64,000 nt of DNA from Aspidiotus rigidus (Eukaryota > Arthropoda > Insecta > Hemiptera > Diaspididae). The stretch spans positions 9,277,001-9,341,000 of the forward strand of contig JAVHKY010000030.1 in NCBI GenBank assembly GCA_035079385.1. The letters are read 5' to 3'. This document shows, piece by piece, positions 49,115 to 61,200 of this stretch (position 1 is its first letter; each line of letters begins with the position of its first letter). The translations under genes and the position numbers were made by a program. The notes beneath the pieces were generated by a model that was given only the letters and a program-made list of their open reading frames with translations, did no database searches and was not told the DNA's origin.

Positions 49115-49310
49115 CAGGGGCGGACTGGGCCGGGTGGCTGAATGACGATCGCCAGGGGCCTGGCAAGGATCGGGCTTCTTACAAGAAAAATTTTTTGCAT
49201 GGAAAATGCACAAATGAAAATTAGCTTTTTGAGTTAAGGGGGGCCCAAACTATCGTTATCGCCAGGGGTCTTGGTATGAGCCAGTTCGACCTTGAGCCCC
49301 CCCCCCCTCC
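49115..49310. mobile_element. Probable hAT-like relic with CAGGGGCGGACTGGGCC end
   Basis: The sequence starts CAGGGGCGGACTGGGCC and twice contains the phrase CGCCAGGGG. A partly inverted end (GAGCCAGTTCGACCTTGAGC) lies near 49275-49297, followed by a run of C. CAGGGGCGGACTGG is a familiar terminal sequence of non-autonomous hAT elements in animals; here it is degraded. Confidence 0.5.
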
Positions 49311-50238
49311 TCCTATAAAAGCTCAAAATCTATGCTGCTCGTTTGAAATTTTGGTGAATTTCTTGCAGAAATAGTTAAAGATGAGCAAAGAGTCATCATT
49401 ATCAATAGTATCATCAGAAAATTCATTAGTTTGTCATCCGTTTCAGTTGACTGGCCTTCTATCTTTTATTCTGATTTCAGTACTAAAACCAAAATTATAG
49501 TGAAGATTAGATTCTGGAAAGAGTATTGATGCACTCGATACTTATTTGTAGAATTGGAGTTGTACGACCAATTCGACTTCAATCGGTTAATGGTAGTTGA
49601 AAAAAAGTAACAAAACAGTCAATTGCTATCATTCATATTTCAAAAGATAACTTTGTTTTCTTGGTAAATCGATAGAGAAACGGTAAACTTTATTGCATCT
49701 TGTAATTTCTTAGTGCCAATCTACATGAGTGGAACCAACGAAAATTAGACAACCAGACAACTGGCAAGGTATTTAAAAATCGTTGACTCGGTTGCTTGAT
49801 TGCTCAGTAAGTAGCCGCCTTTGTAGAACAGCATCGAGCATTTACCTATTTGAAGAATGTTGGGTGAATTGTTGAGAAATGTGCTGATCTTATCACTAAA
49901 TTACTATCAATCAAAATTTTACAATTTTTGTCTGAAATTCTGTCATTTTAGTATGATAGATTCAGTGAACGTATGCGGTTTATGGAGAGTTTTTATACAC
50001 TGCAGGTGGAAAAGATTCCGAAACTATGAAAAACGTATGAAACTCTGCTGTTTGCCAGTAGGTTTGAATCCGATCTTTCTTGCGCCTATAAGGCGGTCAA
50101 CAAAACCACTCCACCGCGAGGTAAGCTAAACTTACGCTTTTTTCGTTGTTCTCAGCTCTTGATTTAGTGCACCTGTAAATTTATCTGTTCTCCTCTTGTA
50201 GAACTAGGGGAACGGGTGAAAAATTTTAAATTTATTAC

Positions 50239-50458
50239 CCCGCGGAGAGAAAAAATAATAGTCGCATCGACCAAAAAAATGGTCAAAATTAACCAGCTTA
50301 CTTATTGTGGTCCTTTTGACCTCGTTTTAGGTCAGGTTTGACTGACTTCTTCGGCAGTTTGACTAGATTTTACAGCCAGACTATAACTGAAAGAGCGAGT
50401 CAAACCGACCAAAAGAAAGTGAACTGGTTGATTTTGACCATTTTTTTCTCTCTGTGGG
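50239..50458. mobile_element. 220-bp inverted-repeat (foldback) element
   Basis: The left arm (CGGAGAGAAAAAA, then ATGGTCAAAATTAACCAGCT) is matched in reverse by the right arm (AACTGGTTGATTTTGACCAT, then TTTTTTCTCTCTGTGG). Arms are about 45-60 bp, with a 21-bp extra segment in the left arm. The centre is non-coding. It is a likely MITE. Confidence 0.7.
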
Positions 50459-51023
50459 CCACTCATATATTTCTGCGTCAATCTTGTACCGATGATGCTG
50501 AATTAACCTTAGTCGTGGCACGTCTTCTGTATTTTTGCAAGATGTAGGTTACCTAACCTCTTCATGTCATGTATTTATGGTCAGTCTGAAGATGTCAGCT
50601 TCAGCGAAAGGTCTCACACTTGTTGTTCATGATTGTGTCGTGCAATTTTCGTACATATATCGCTATTTCGTTCACGTTGTATGAAAGAATTCGAAATATG
50701 ATGGAGAAGATTGTTTGTTAAAACTACAGTTTAATTTTTAAAGAATAACTAATTTCGTTGAAAAGTTGAATATTTGTCATTTTTTGGACGGTGAGCAGTT
50801 CGTGACATTCAATTCTAGTGAATGAGGTCGAGGGCAGAACTTCAACATCGAGTAAGAAAATAACGTTGGTAAATATTTTAAAGAACAAATATTGAAAATA
50901 AATGGCAGCGTGTGTACGTTTTAATGTGTATTTCGAAAATTTATACCTTCTGTACACAATAAAACACTTCGAATTTTTCAATTTCACAGTCTACCAAAAA
51001 ATTCGATTGTTCTTCTCGAGGTG

Positions 51024-52889
51024 ATGGGTGATGAGATTGTGAATATTACCAGAAGAGCGTTAATTTTCTTGGTGTTGATATTTCATTCGAGTAATTCATC
51101 GTTTGTGAAAATCGGACGCTTTCTTTTCCCACGTGAAATAACTTGTCCAGATCCATACATAAACTTCAACTTGTATACGAGGTATAACGTAGTTTTTTGT
51201 CGTTGAATAGAAGGAAATGAGTGTAACGAGCTATTTTATATCGATAATTATTTTTCATTTATAGTCAGAATAGAAAAGATGCGCAAGAAGTGAATTCAAG
51301 TACTGATGCCATTTTAAAATCTAATTTTGAACCAAAAAATATCAATAAAATTATAATACATGGTTATGACAGCAACAAAGACGAAGAAGTGCAAGAAATT
51401 AAAGAAGGTGAATACATATTTATACAAAATTGTCTCGGTTATTATCTTGGAAACAATAGTGATGTAAATCTAAGCTTTTGTACAAACACTGATTCTTTAA
51501 TTATGAGGAGTTTTCAATACCCCTAGGTCTTCGCTTACTTACTCGTACAGACACGAAGGAGTGGGGTTCCAATTACCTAGATACTTCTTATCATAATAGA
51601 GAGCGAACCTTCAAATCCCAACTCTCTGAAGTAGGTTAAGGGTGATGCAGCCACAAATCCTGGGGTTGAAAAAGAAAATCAGCAAAAACTTGAAACTTAT
51701 CTGAAGAAATTAGCTTAAAAGAATGTGAAAAAACTTACGAGTTCATCGTTTCATTGTAATTTTAGAGTAAAGTTCGAACACGTGTTCCAACTTTTTAAAA
51801 CAGTCATTGAAAATACTTTTTTTTACGCAGTTGGTGATTTGTAATTCAACGGCAATATGACAATAGCGAAGGGGAGGGGGTATCTCAAATTTATTGCATT
51901 CTGTTCGTCTTTATTACGTTCAACTTTTTTCGCATTTATAGCTTATTTAACAAAAGGAAATTACAATGTGTGGATGGTCGATTGGCGATTTGTTGCGGCT
52001 GGGCCACTTTTCCCTCTAGTTGTGGCCAGTTTAAACCATGTTGGTGTTTGTGTAGCTGAATTCATTCAAAATTTACGAAATGTCACTTCTACGACATCTT
52101 TAGAATTCTTCCACATAATTGGATTCAGTTTAGGAGCTCACGTGGCTGCGATAGCAGCAAAGCATTTGAAACCGTACAAATTACCTCGAATCACAGGTCA
52201 TTATAGTTTTTCATCCCAATTGGATAGTATTTTAAAATTTAACAAAATTTAAACAAAATCATTGAAAGTCAGGTTTAGATCCGGCGAATTTTATCCCGTT
52301 GAAATCTTTAGAAAAATTGAATATTGAAGCTGCGGAGTTTGTAGATGTATTGCACACATCAGCGTTAGTGTCTGGATTGCCAGAAAGGTGTGGACATATC
52401 GATTTTTACATAAATGGCGGTTTCATACAACCCGGGTGTTGGACTGGCGATGTTGCTGGTATAACTGGTTTATAGAGCATCGAATAAGAAGACGAATTTC
52501 AAAAAATTGTTCATTTTCAACTCCCTTTTATGCTTAGCATTTTTGAGATGTAATCACTTGAGGGTGATCGCTTATTTCGCGGAATCAATTGTTACTGACG
52601 TTGGTTTCTGGGGATGGTCGTGCAGAAGTTTTCTTGATTACGTGCAAAATAAGTGTCCACCTCAAACTCCGACCGTTTTGATGGGAGAATATTGTGATCG
52701 GAAGTAAGTGTGGAATTTTTTACGTTTTATAATATTTGAGTTTATTCATTGTAGACCTAACGTACCTCAATTATGAAAATTTGTAGATCGACTGATTACT
52801 ATATAGTTTCTACTGCGGCTGAAAGGCCTTTTGCCATGGGAACCAAATTGGTGTACGGAGAGGCAGTTCCCCAAAAAACCTCTAGATAA
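51024..52889 (+). CDS. Pancreatic-lipase / phospholipase A1-like secreted lipase
   Basis: Six phase-consistent exons: 51024-51180/1, 51265-51407, 51942-52196, 52273-52458, 52538-52703, 52787-52889; about 336 residues. This alpha/beta-hydrolase family cleaves ester bonds of glycerolipids outside the cell. The N-terminus MGDEIVNITRRALIFLVLIF is a probable signal peptide. Motifs in order: FNLYTRSQN, INKIIIHGYDS (oxyanion strand), YNVWMVDW, IIGFSLGAHVAA (nucleophile Ser), TGLDPANF (catalytic Asp), FVDVLHTSA, CGHIDFYINGGF, CNHLRVIAYFAES (catalytic His), YYIVSTAAERPFAMG. The lid between paired Cys is short, as in insect phospholipase A1-like lipases, which favours that subgroup. It ends soon after the catalytic domain with no PLAT domain. 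AATAAA follows near 52995. Exon 5 acceptor was set at 52537 because the nearer AG at 52547 breaks the frame. Confidence 0.92.
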
Positions 52890-53892
52890 TACGAAATTGA
52901 AGATAGAAAATACGTACAGAAGAAACTACCTACTTGAAAAAAATTGGTGTAGAAATTTACTGAGGGAAAAAAAGAAGACAAAATGTACCTAATTAGAATA
53001 AATTTTATTCAACAATAGTTTCTTCGAACAAATTGTTTTCAATGATGTAATCAAGTAAGAGAGGATGCAGGACTCGGAAAAATTCCCGTTCGATTATCGC
53101 AGAATCTCAATTTTAGAGCCGCTCTCGAAGTGATTTACGTGAAAGGTACGAGAAGAACTCTCGAGATAAAGTATTATTTTGGCACTAGAATCAAAATTTT
53201 AGTGACTACTTATTCCAGGATCTCAGGATAGAGATGCTAAAGACGTTTAAAAAATATGCTTTAATTGTCGCAGAAAATCATCTTCCTATCTGAACTTTGG
53301 TTTCTGTTTCACTTCGCCCGAACTCGTGGACACGTAAAAAATCCGGAAGTCCACAAAAATACGAGTGAGTGTAGATTGAAGATTCAGTCATCTTTGTATC
53401 AAAATACCTCGACCATACTTCGTCTTGGTTTGGTTTCAACGCATACCTACTTAGATTTAAATGAGAAAACTGGTTTACATTTCTGATAAATGAAGTTTAT
53501 TATACCTATGTGCGTATAAAAGCCCAAAAATTATAAGACACCGTAATGATTTTCAATTATTAATTGCTCGCATGAAGAATTGATACTCTTAATATGCTTT
53601 AAGCGCACGTAGTTGTTGAAAAAAAAAGAGACAAAGAAGCGGAAGAGAGAGATGGCAGAAAAAAGAGATTCTGCATCAATCTATGCATATAATTTGGAGG
53701 GAAATTTATTCTCTAAGTGAATTCATTCAGAAATAACATTGCGGAATTCCCTAATAGTTTTACCATCACTATCTCTACCCTGGAGATTGTTTTCTTCATA
53801 GAAGTTCTGGCACAGGCTATGGTATTCTGTTGACGTACGTAGTCGTTTAAATTTTAAATCTTCTTTCTTCAAATTTTCCTTTTTACGCAAAC
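52890..53892. other. Intergenic region between lipase and ankyrin gene
   Basis: No complete gene. The frame at 53265-53486 begins after a possible acceptor and ends LNEKTGLHF, which faintly recalls the end of the two-Cys family, but the preceding sequence does not match. Not assigned. Confidence 0.4.
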
Positions 53893-56867
53893 ATGGTACG
53901 AAATATTGTGGTTTTCTTATTCGCGATATTCTTTTGCACCTTCTTCTTCTTCTGCAAAGGTAAGTTCTGAAGTCGCGAGAGCGATCGTTAAAAACGAAAA
54001 ATCAAAATTTTTTCGTTACCTTCGTGGCATCTAAATTGATTCAATGTTTTGGAAATTTATTTCGGTTCTTATGACTATACGTGACATTCACCTATTAACG
54101 TTCAATGATATTTAAACCTATGAAATCTAATCAATTTTATTGTTTCTTTCGGAAAATTTAATTGAAAAAAATTGAAAATTCTAAAAGTGAAATAGAATAC
54201 ACGACAATATTTTATTAATTATTTGAAATTCTCTCTCGATATTCAGATTGTACTCAAGTTCAAAATAGGTAAGGCTAAAATTACGGGGGAAAAAAGTAAT
54301 TATTGAAGCACACTCGTATTTTGTGTGTACATTTTAGGCGAAACTATTGGAAACAATACTACCTTCTTTACAGGAAATGAAACGCATTGTGAGGAATTGG
54401 AAAGACCCGGCTGGACGATCGATGGTTTACGGAATGTAACTCTGGGTAAGTTTTATAGTAGGAACATAAAATTGGTGGAGGATTATTTAAAAAGGGCATT
54501 ATAAAATTAATACTTACTGTCTCGTGGAAAACTTTTGCAAAGTAAGATGGTATGTTTTTTTGATAGTTTAATTAGGATTAATTCGAGAGGTATGATGCGT
54601 TTGTTGATTGTTTAAGCAAATGGACTTCTTTTTTTTTCCCCTAAAAATTCAGCTTGAAAAAAATTATCAAGTTTCCCAATTATCGTTTCAGTCGTAAAAA
54701 CTCGTTGAACGATACGTTAGGATGACGACGTCTACAAAGAAGCTTTGGCTTTCAACTTCCACTCAAAAGTACTCAGTTTCAAAAGTAGTTGAATTAATTA
54801 CCCTTAGGTTAAGATCAATTGTGCGCAAATCTTATAATGGTATAGTTTGAGCTATTCTCCTTCCTAAGTTTCATATGATTTATGGGGAAACAAAGAGTTG
54901 AAAATCGCTCGGAGTAATTAGAACCAAATTGATGGAATCCCCGCCAATTGTGCTACATTGTTTTTGTACCATCGTTATTCTACGCTTCGTACTACTTTTA
55001 ACTGGGACCCAGCAAATACGTTTCAGTTGTTCGTATTTTTATCACAGTCTGAGAGCAATTAGTTGACGGTTGGCAAACGGCCTACGCCTATGCAAGCTGC
55101 ACAAACAACGTGGGTTCGTGAACTGGGTAAAAAGTGACGCAGAAAAATATACATCTGTGAAGAACCGCGTCAACCAGTTATTTATTGAAACAACGCCTTT
55201 CAGTCTCCATTCAAGCACCTCAGTCGCAGTCTACTCGCCGCTGCAATACATGCATTGTACAAAATCTCTATTACTTAGTCTCCAATTTAGCAGAAAATCA
55301 TTTATTGTCAGGCCATCACAAAGTACTAACAACCGCCATCTAACCGCTCACGGACTGCTCTGTACTTCGTTAATCTTCTCTTTTAGTGTATGATCGGCTC
55401 TGGGGATTATTTACTTTTTCATCTCTCAATTAATGAATTTTTGGGCAGAAATCAAGCTCAAAAATTAAATCGCTTCTTATTTGCTATGCCTTATGTTGTG
55501 CACTCTTCACGCTGGCTGGATGAGGATATTGTGCCGTACCTCGTGTTCTTTGAATCGCCTGAAAGTTAAAAATTTTCCTATTTTTCCTGAACCCATTTGA
55601 TTATTCTTCTCTGAACCTTGTATTCTATCTCTGTGTTTTTTTTTTTGGAAGTTCCACTATTCATATATCTGAAACAGAAATTAATTTTTGCAAGTCTGTC
55701 TCACGAAGGTAGGTTGGAGCCATTTGCTCATCCAGACAACTACAATTTTCCAGAAGAACGACAGATGTTCCCTCCCAGTAACCTTCACAAAACTAGGTAT
55801 CCCGCTGGAAATTAAGTGTTCGAGATCACCTCAGGTGGAGTCATGAGTTTTAAAATATTTTGATTTCAGATAAATGGCCCTGGAATTGCCTAAATTTACG
55901 TTACAATAACGATTCTTTGCTCCAAGCTATATCAAACACAAGTCGGAACATTTACGAGGCTGTCGAGAAAGGTTACGTCGGCTTCGTTCAGTACTATGCC
56001 GATAAAACTGGAGCGCAGTTGGGCGGCGCGAATGAGAGAGGAAGATCACCTTTATGGCTAGCAGTATCGAACCAGCAGCTGACTGTTGTAAAATATCTCA
56101 TTGATAAATTAGAAATTTCTAACGACGTTGCCTGGCAATTTATATTAGAAGCCGCCGAACAAGGCCATGTAGATATTATCAAGTATTTTCTCGACGAGAA
56201 GAAAGTTCCAGATCCTGAGCGATATGTCGATAAATCGAGGGTACTAAGAGTTGCAGTTGAAAGTGGTAATTTAGCTTTAGTCAAGTATCTCATCGACGAG
56301 AAGGGTTTTCCTGTTCAAGAAGCTGACCAAGAGTGGCATTTGGTATTAGCTTCGGGTGAGAGTGGAAACCTGGATTTAATAAAATACTTACTTTACGAGA
56401 AGAATATTTCAAAAACTGGACTTAGTGTTTTGGGAGAGTCAGCTCTGCATGCGGCTGCAGAAAAGGATAAAGTTGAAGCGATGCGATTTTTTGTCGACAT
56501 TTTGAATTACAACCCTGATGCGGCGAGTGATTTAGGAAAAACTCCCTTAGTTGTAGCTATACAAGAGGGCAAATTGAACGCAATAAAATATTTGGTTGAA
56601 GAGAAGAACGTTTCTCAGACTTTTCAAATGACGCATCTACCAAATGACGCCATCGGTTTAGCAGTTTTCTCTCAAAAACCAGCTGTGCTCAAATATTTGG
56701 TGAAACTTGACGAAAACAGCTCCGTGGTTAATAGGGACTCCTGGCTTCAGAAAGTGGCTGCTGAAGAAGATATGGATCAGTTGAAGAAATTAACTGATGA
56801 AAAGTATTATTCAGATTACTACGGGAGAAGTCCTTACTTTATCTCGAGTCCGGACGACTTCTTTTGA
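53893..56867 (+). CDS. Secreted ankyrin-repeat protein
   Basis: Three exons, 53893-53959, 54338-54445 and 55870-56867, 390 residues, joined by two phase-1 introns that fit exactly. Exon 1 is almost only a hydrophobic leader (MVRNIVVFLFAIFFCTFFFF). Exon 2 adds a Cys-containing linker with several N-x-T sites (GNNTT, NETHC, NVTL). Exon 3 is an array of about seven ankyrin-type repeats with the pattern A-x-x-x-G-x-L-x-x-V/I-K-Y-L-I/V-x-E-K, e.g. SGNLALVKYLIDEKG, SGNLDLIKYLLYEKN, EGKLNAIKYLVEEKN. The best-formed ones contain RSPLWLAV and ESALHAAAE. Ankyrin repeats normally bind proteins inside cells; a signal peptide implies export. An additional small exon in the 1.4-kb second intron cannot be excluded. 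AATAAA is near 57010. Confidence 0.85.
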
Positions 56868-57464
56868 AATTCAATTAATAATTTTCCCCATATTGTATAA
56901 GCCCCACTCGTCCGATATTTTGTAAATTTAGTTTACTGTATCCTGGATTATAAAATATTTATTGAGTTTGATAATTATCATAGTTGTGTATTATAGGTAT
57001 TTACTTATCGAATAAAAATATATAATAACTAAGTACGATAAATCGCCGTAGCTTATTTCACCGAGTGGAATCAATGATCATTATCAGTCGAAATGCAGTA
57101 GAAATTGCGCTATATCAAAAATGACTTGGAGTTGAGTTTGATGAGTGCGTCTTGTTCGAGTCATCAGGACGCATCCACATGCAGGATAAAAGAAAATGAA
57201 TTTGGGTTCATCTTGGCCGACGAGAAAGATATTTTACGAGCGAAAAAAGAAAAGGTTATGTTCCATGTCTTCTATCATGGAAGGGAGCTGTAAAAAGAGT
57301 ATACTCATGTATGTTCTAGCTCACCTTGCGCACTTGGTTTTTCTCGCTCGCGCGAGCTACTTTCTCAACATTTTTGGCTAATCCAAAAAACCCTGAAAAT
57401 TCTCCAATTTCCACACCGAATATTTGACTTTTTTTAAAGCAAAAATGGTCTAAGTCTTTCTCCT

Positions 57465-57640
57465 ATCATATGTAATATTATAGCTCAGAGGTCAAAATTC
57501 TTACAAGTTCCTCTCCTATCATACTCGTATAAAGCTTGAAATGCGATAGAAAGGATGATTTTTCAAAGTCCATCTTCCAGTCTCAACTTCTAAGCCATAA
57601 TATATGATAGGAGGGGGACTTGGGAAAAGTTGACATTCGG
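57465..57640. repeat. Foldback repeat related to the 63-kb element
   Basis: CAAGTTCCTCTCCTATCATA near 57508 is matched in reverse by ATATGATAGGAGGGGGACTT near 57603. The CCTATCATAT...TAGCTC phrase recurs in the element at 63070-63433, so the two are members or fragments of one dispersed repeat family. Confidence 0.6.
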
Positions 57641-58064
57641 TTAATTCTTGAGGATAGATTGAAGAGAACATGGTTTTGCGAGACTCGTAATTGGGAAGTG
57701 TCGAAGGTAGTATAGGTATATATTTTCTGAGTCTCTGCGTAAATCGCTTTCTTTACTTCACCCTCTTCTCGCTGCTCAGCCGTTTACAATGTGGAGTTCA
57801 ACTACATGAAGTGGTTCTCAACTTTTGCGTAGTTGCGCATGCATAATGAGAATTAAATTGAAGCTTAGAAACTTAAGTATTATAGACTTGACAAGTTTCG
57901 TAATTTCCTCCTGCAGTACGACATCTAAATGTACTTTTATGACGAAATTCATGAATGAGTGTTGTAAAAACGAAATGTTAGGATTCAAGATTCCAGCATC
58001 CATCAATTACAATTAAATAATTCTATTTTTGTAGGCTTATATTAATCCAAAATGTATGTATGAT

Positions 58065-58180
58065 TAAGCTGAATACTCATGAACGAGATAATTTTTTCGC
58101 ACTATCAAAATTTGTAGTTTTTATCAGTGTTTTTACTTTTCTAATGATAAATATGGTGAATAACGATGAAGATGTGCATT
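58065..58180 (+). promoter_or_regulatory. F6 upstream block shared with F7
   Basis: About 110 bp upstream of F6 (containing GAGATAATTTTTTCGC, ATCAAAATTTGTAG and GATAAATATGGTGAA) align well with 61810-61925 upstream of F7 (GAGATAGTTTTTTCGC, ATCAAAATTTATAC, GATAAATATGAAGAG). The similarity fades before both start codons. It is either the shared promoter/5' UTR of a duplicated gene pair or residual duplication. Confidence 0.55.
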
Positions 58181-58298
58181 AGGGCTCGCTTTTTAATACA
58201 CGAGGTACGTATGCGCATCGAATTATTGCGTAGGTGCACAAAATCGACGACGTTTCAGAAGTGGCATTCACATTTTACTTGCTGTCTTCATAGTCGTC

Positions 58299-61200
58299 AT
58301 GGGATACATAATTTTCTTAATTATTTTGGCTGTATTGAAGGGTAAGTGTAAAATAATGCACTTATATTATTTTGCTATTTAGTTTTTACAGTAATAATTT
58401 TTCGCTCTATCTGGTCGCAATAATTCGAACAACACTACCATCTTATTTTCTGATTCTATATCTGTATGCCTTTGGTTTCATTGAATTTCATCTCAGGAGT
58501 AATTTTCATTAATTCTTTTTCACTTAATTCAATCTACGGAGGATAGGGAAGAGACTTGTCGTAGTTTTCTTCTTTCATTTTCCACCATAATTTAAAATAT
58601 ATAATTTGTTGTTATAAGAAATACCGGTAGTATGTTTTAGTGACGTCCGATTAAATGTCGTAAAAAGAAAAATTTGCTACCAAAATCTTCTCTTCCTTCT
58701 TTTGATTTCCATTTATTCATTCGTGTATACTTGCCTTCTCTTGGTTCTTCATCGTAAAAGTTACATAGGTACTCATGACGAACGCGAGTGATGGTTTGGT
58801 CTTATCTGAACAGATGAAAATACTTATTATTAAAAGATGCTAAAAATAGCGAGTAAAGAATCATGCGTTCGGTTTCCTCTGGTTTCGATGACTCGTCAAT
58901 AATCTTGCTTTTTTGTCCGCAAGCTTTTTGATCAGTTGTCATCTTTTATGTTTGTACAAATGTGTAGGTGCTTCTCACCCAACCAAATAATTAGTGAATA
59001 ACGAAAAGTGCAGGATCGTTAGAGGCGTTGCTAGCGTTGCGAAAGAAATGATCATAGTGTTTTCGGTCATAACACGACACACCAATGAAAATCAATTCTA
59101 CCATCTCAAATATTCTTTTGTACCTATGGAAAATTGAGAGAACAAAAATTCTAGCCTTTGTAATTTTTAAAACTTCTTTCACAAGTCACCATTTTTGCAA
59201 GATTTCAAAAATAACTGCTAAAGTAATTAATCTAGAGCGTGCCTCCTTTGCCTTTATTCGCCAATACTCTGCTCTGAATCAGTTCTTAATAACTTATTGT
59301 GACTGTATAAATATTTTATAATGAAGAGTATAATTTGAATATATTATTTTGCTTTTGCTTTGCGTAGAGTCGAACACAATAAGCCCAGACATCTTAAAAG
59401 TAAGTATTTTTGAAATAAATATTTTTATGCGTACAAATCAATTGAACGTGAGATAAAATAGAAGTAACGAAAGGTTTCTCAGGAACGGCTGAAGAAATAA
59501 AATTCTAACTGCATTAAATATTATTTCACTGAGAAAAACAGAAAGAGCGACTGTTCGAGCAAAATATTGTATATTACTAAAATTTATTATACACAGAAAA
59601 AAAAAAAAAAAAAAAACAAGATACCTATAAGTTTTTTCATATCTCTGAATGTATGGTGTGATTCTCCTGGAATATTTAAAGTACCTGACTGTATAAATGC
59701 AAAAGTTATTTCATATTACCTCACTATTTACTCACTTTTGAGTTTGTGAAAAGATACCATGAGCATTTACTAAGTGAATTGCTAAAAGAAGAGGCTAGAA
59801 TATTGGTCTCTATCCTGTCAGAATTCAATTAGATCAACTCATGAAGCACTTCTAAGTTACAATCTATATCTTTACCATTCAACATTAATGCATATTAATT
59901 AACTTTTACTCTCTACAATTACTCATAATCATAATTATAACATCTTTTTCTTTAGTATGATCAATACATAAAGGATTTTGAGGTTACAGGCCGACGAATA
60001 AAGCAAGAAGCGAAAGGAGAAGTGAGTGCTTGATCTAACTTTGAATATTATCAAAACAGAATTCTCATTAAATATTCTTGTTACCTATTCTTTGTAACAA
60101 ACTATTGAATGATTTGTAAAAAAATTTATTGCTACGGCTCTGCTCGTATGTAAAACTTGAAAAAGAAAAACGCTCACGCAAAGCTGTATATAGGTAGCAA
60201 TCTTTTGGCCGCATATTCTCTAAAATCGATATAAATTATGTAATTTAATTATATTGGGTGCTCATCAAATATGATTCGTATACTTTATCATTTGTTTTTC
60301 CTCTTCCTCTGTTTTCTGCAGAAGGTGGACGGATTTGTTATGAAACGCGAGAGCAGTAAGTACCTATTAATGATAATAAAAAAAACCTTTATTTTATTTA
60401 ATTTATACATTTTACAGCTTGATCATTATATTAAGTATTAAAGACGGATGTAAATATTCTTAGTAATAGAATACTTTCGTTGCCCTAAATAAAATCATTA
60501 CGGATAGTGTTCAATTTTTACCCTATGGAAAAATACAGTCAATGTCTAAATAATATACGCTTGCCCTTAATTAGGTTTATAAATTTAGTTTTTAGTGACC
60601 CAATTCCCAGTTTTTACAGGTACAGTCTGACGTTCGGGTATACAGTATATTCGGGAATCTAATTCTGTTATAAAAATAGATTTTTTATAAAATAATAAGG
60701 CGCGTCTCAACTAAAATGCTGTCGATATAATTTTTTTCCCCTTTTTATAGTTTGATGAGCAAAAAATTTTCATAATGTCAATTTTCCTGCAATTTTCCAT
60801 GTCCAACTATTCATATCTGTGGCTCGAAAATTTCTCTTGTTTATAAAATTTTTCGAAGTTCCTGACCTTATGTCCGGGAAAATTAAATTGAACAATCAAA
60901 TGAAATGAAAATGATTGCTGACGAAAATTTTTCTTGAACATGTGTAGAGGTGACTCTGTAATCAACATACCAAAAGTTCACAACGATCACAGTGGGGGGT
61001 TGAAAGGTCTCAGAACTTGTATGCTTGTTGGTATCTCCATTTTCGGGAAAAATGTTACCGATAAGAGTTGTTTGTCATCAAATTTTACCTAAAAAAAAGT
61101 CTCAGGCGTGATTTTTGTAGAGTAGAAAGATCAAGCAGTAGCAAACGCTGAAGTTTACGTATCATTTACTTATCTTTGTCAAGAACTCAGTTATCGCGTT

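Larger units (their letters stand above)
48581..51023. other. Intergenic region between F5 and the lipase gene
   Basis: No gene recognised. It contains a GC-rich hAT-like relic (49115-49310) and a 220-bp inverted-repeat element (50239-50458). A frame at 49857-50129 has no signal peptide of the local type and no domain. Confidence 0.55.
56868..58298. other. Intergenic region between ankyrin gene and F6
   Basis: No intact gene. It contains a foldback relic (57465-57640) and an AGTGGTTCTCAACTTTTGC sequence at about 57810 that resembles a hAT transposon end. A frame at 57105-57293 has KENEFGFILADEKDI, weakly like the two-Cys family core. Confidence 0.5.

Noticed and set aside
53265..53486. Frame ending LNEKTGLHF, reminiscent of the F-family end
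   Set aside because: The Cys, GDD and VF features are absent and no leader exon precedes it.
55618..55815. Frame in the last intron of the ankyrin gene
   Set aside because: Exons 2 and 3 join in phase without it, and it has no clear donor in a compatible phase.
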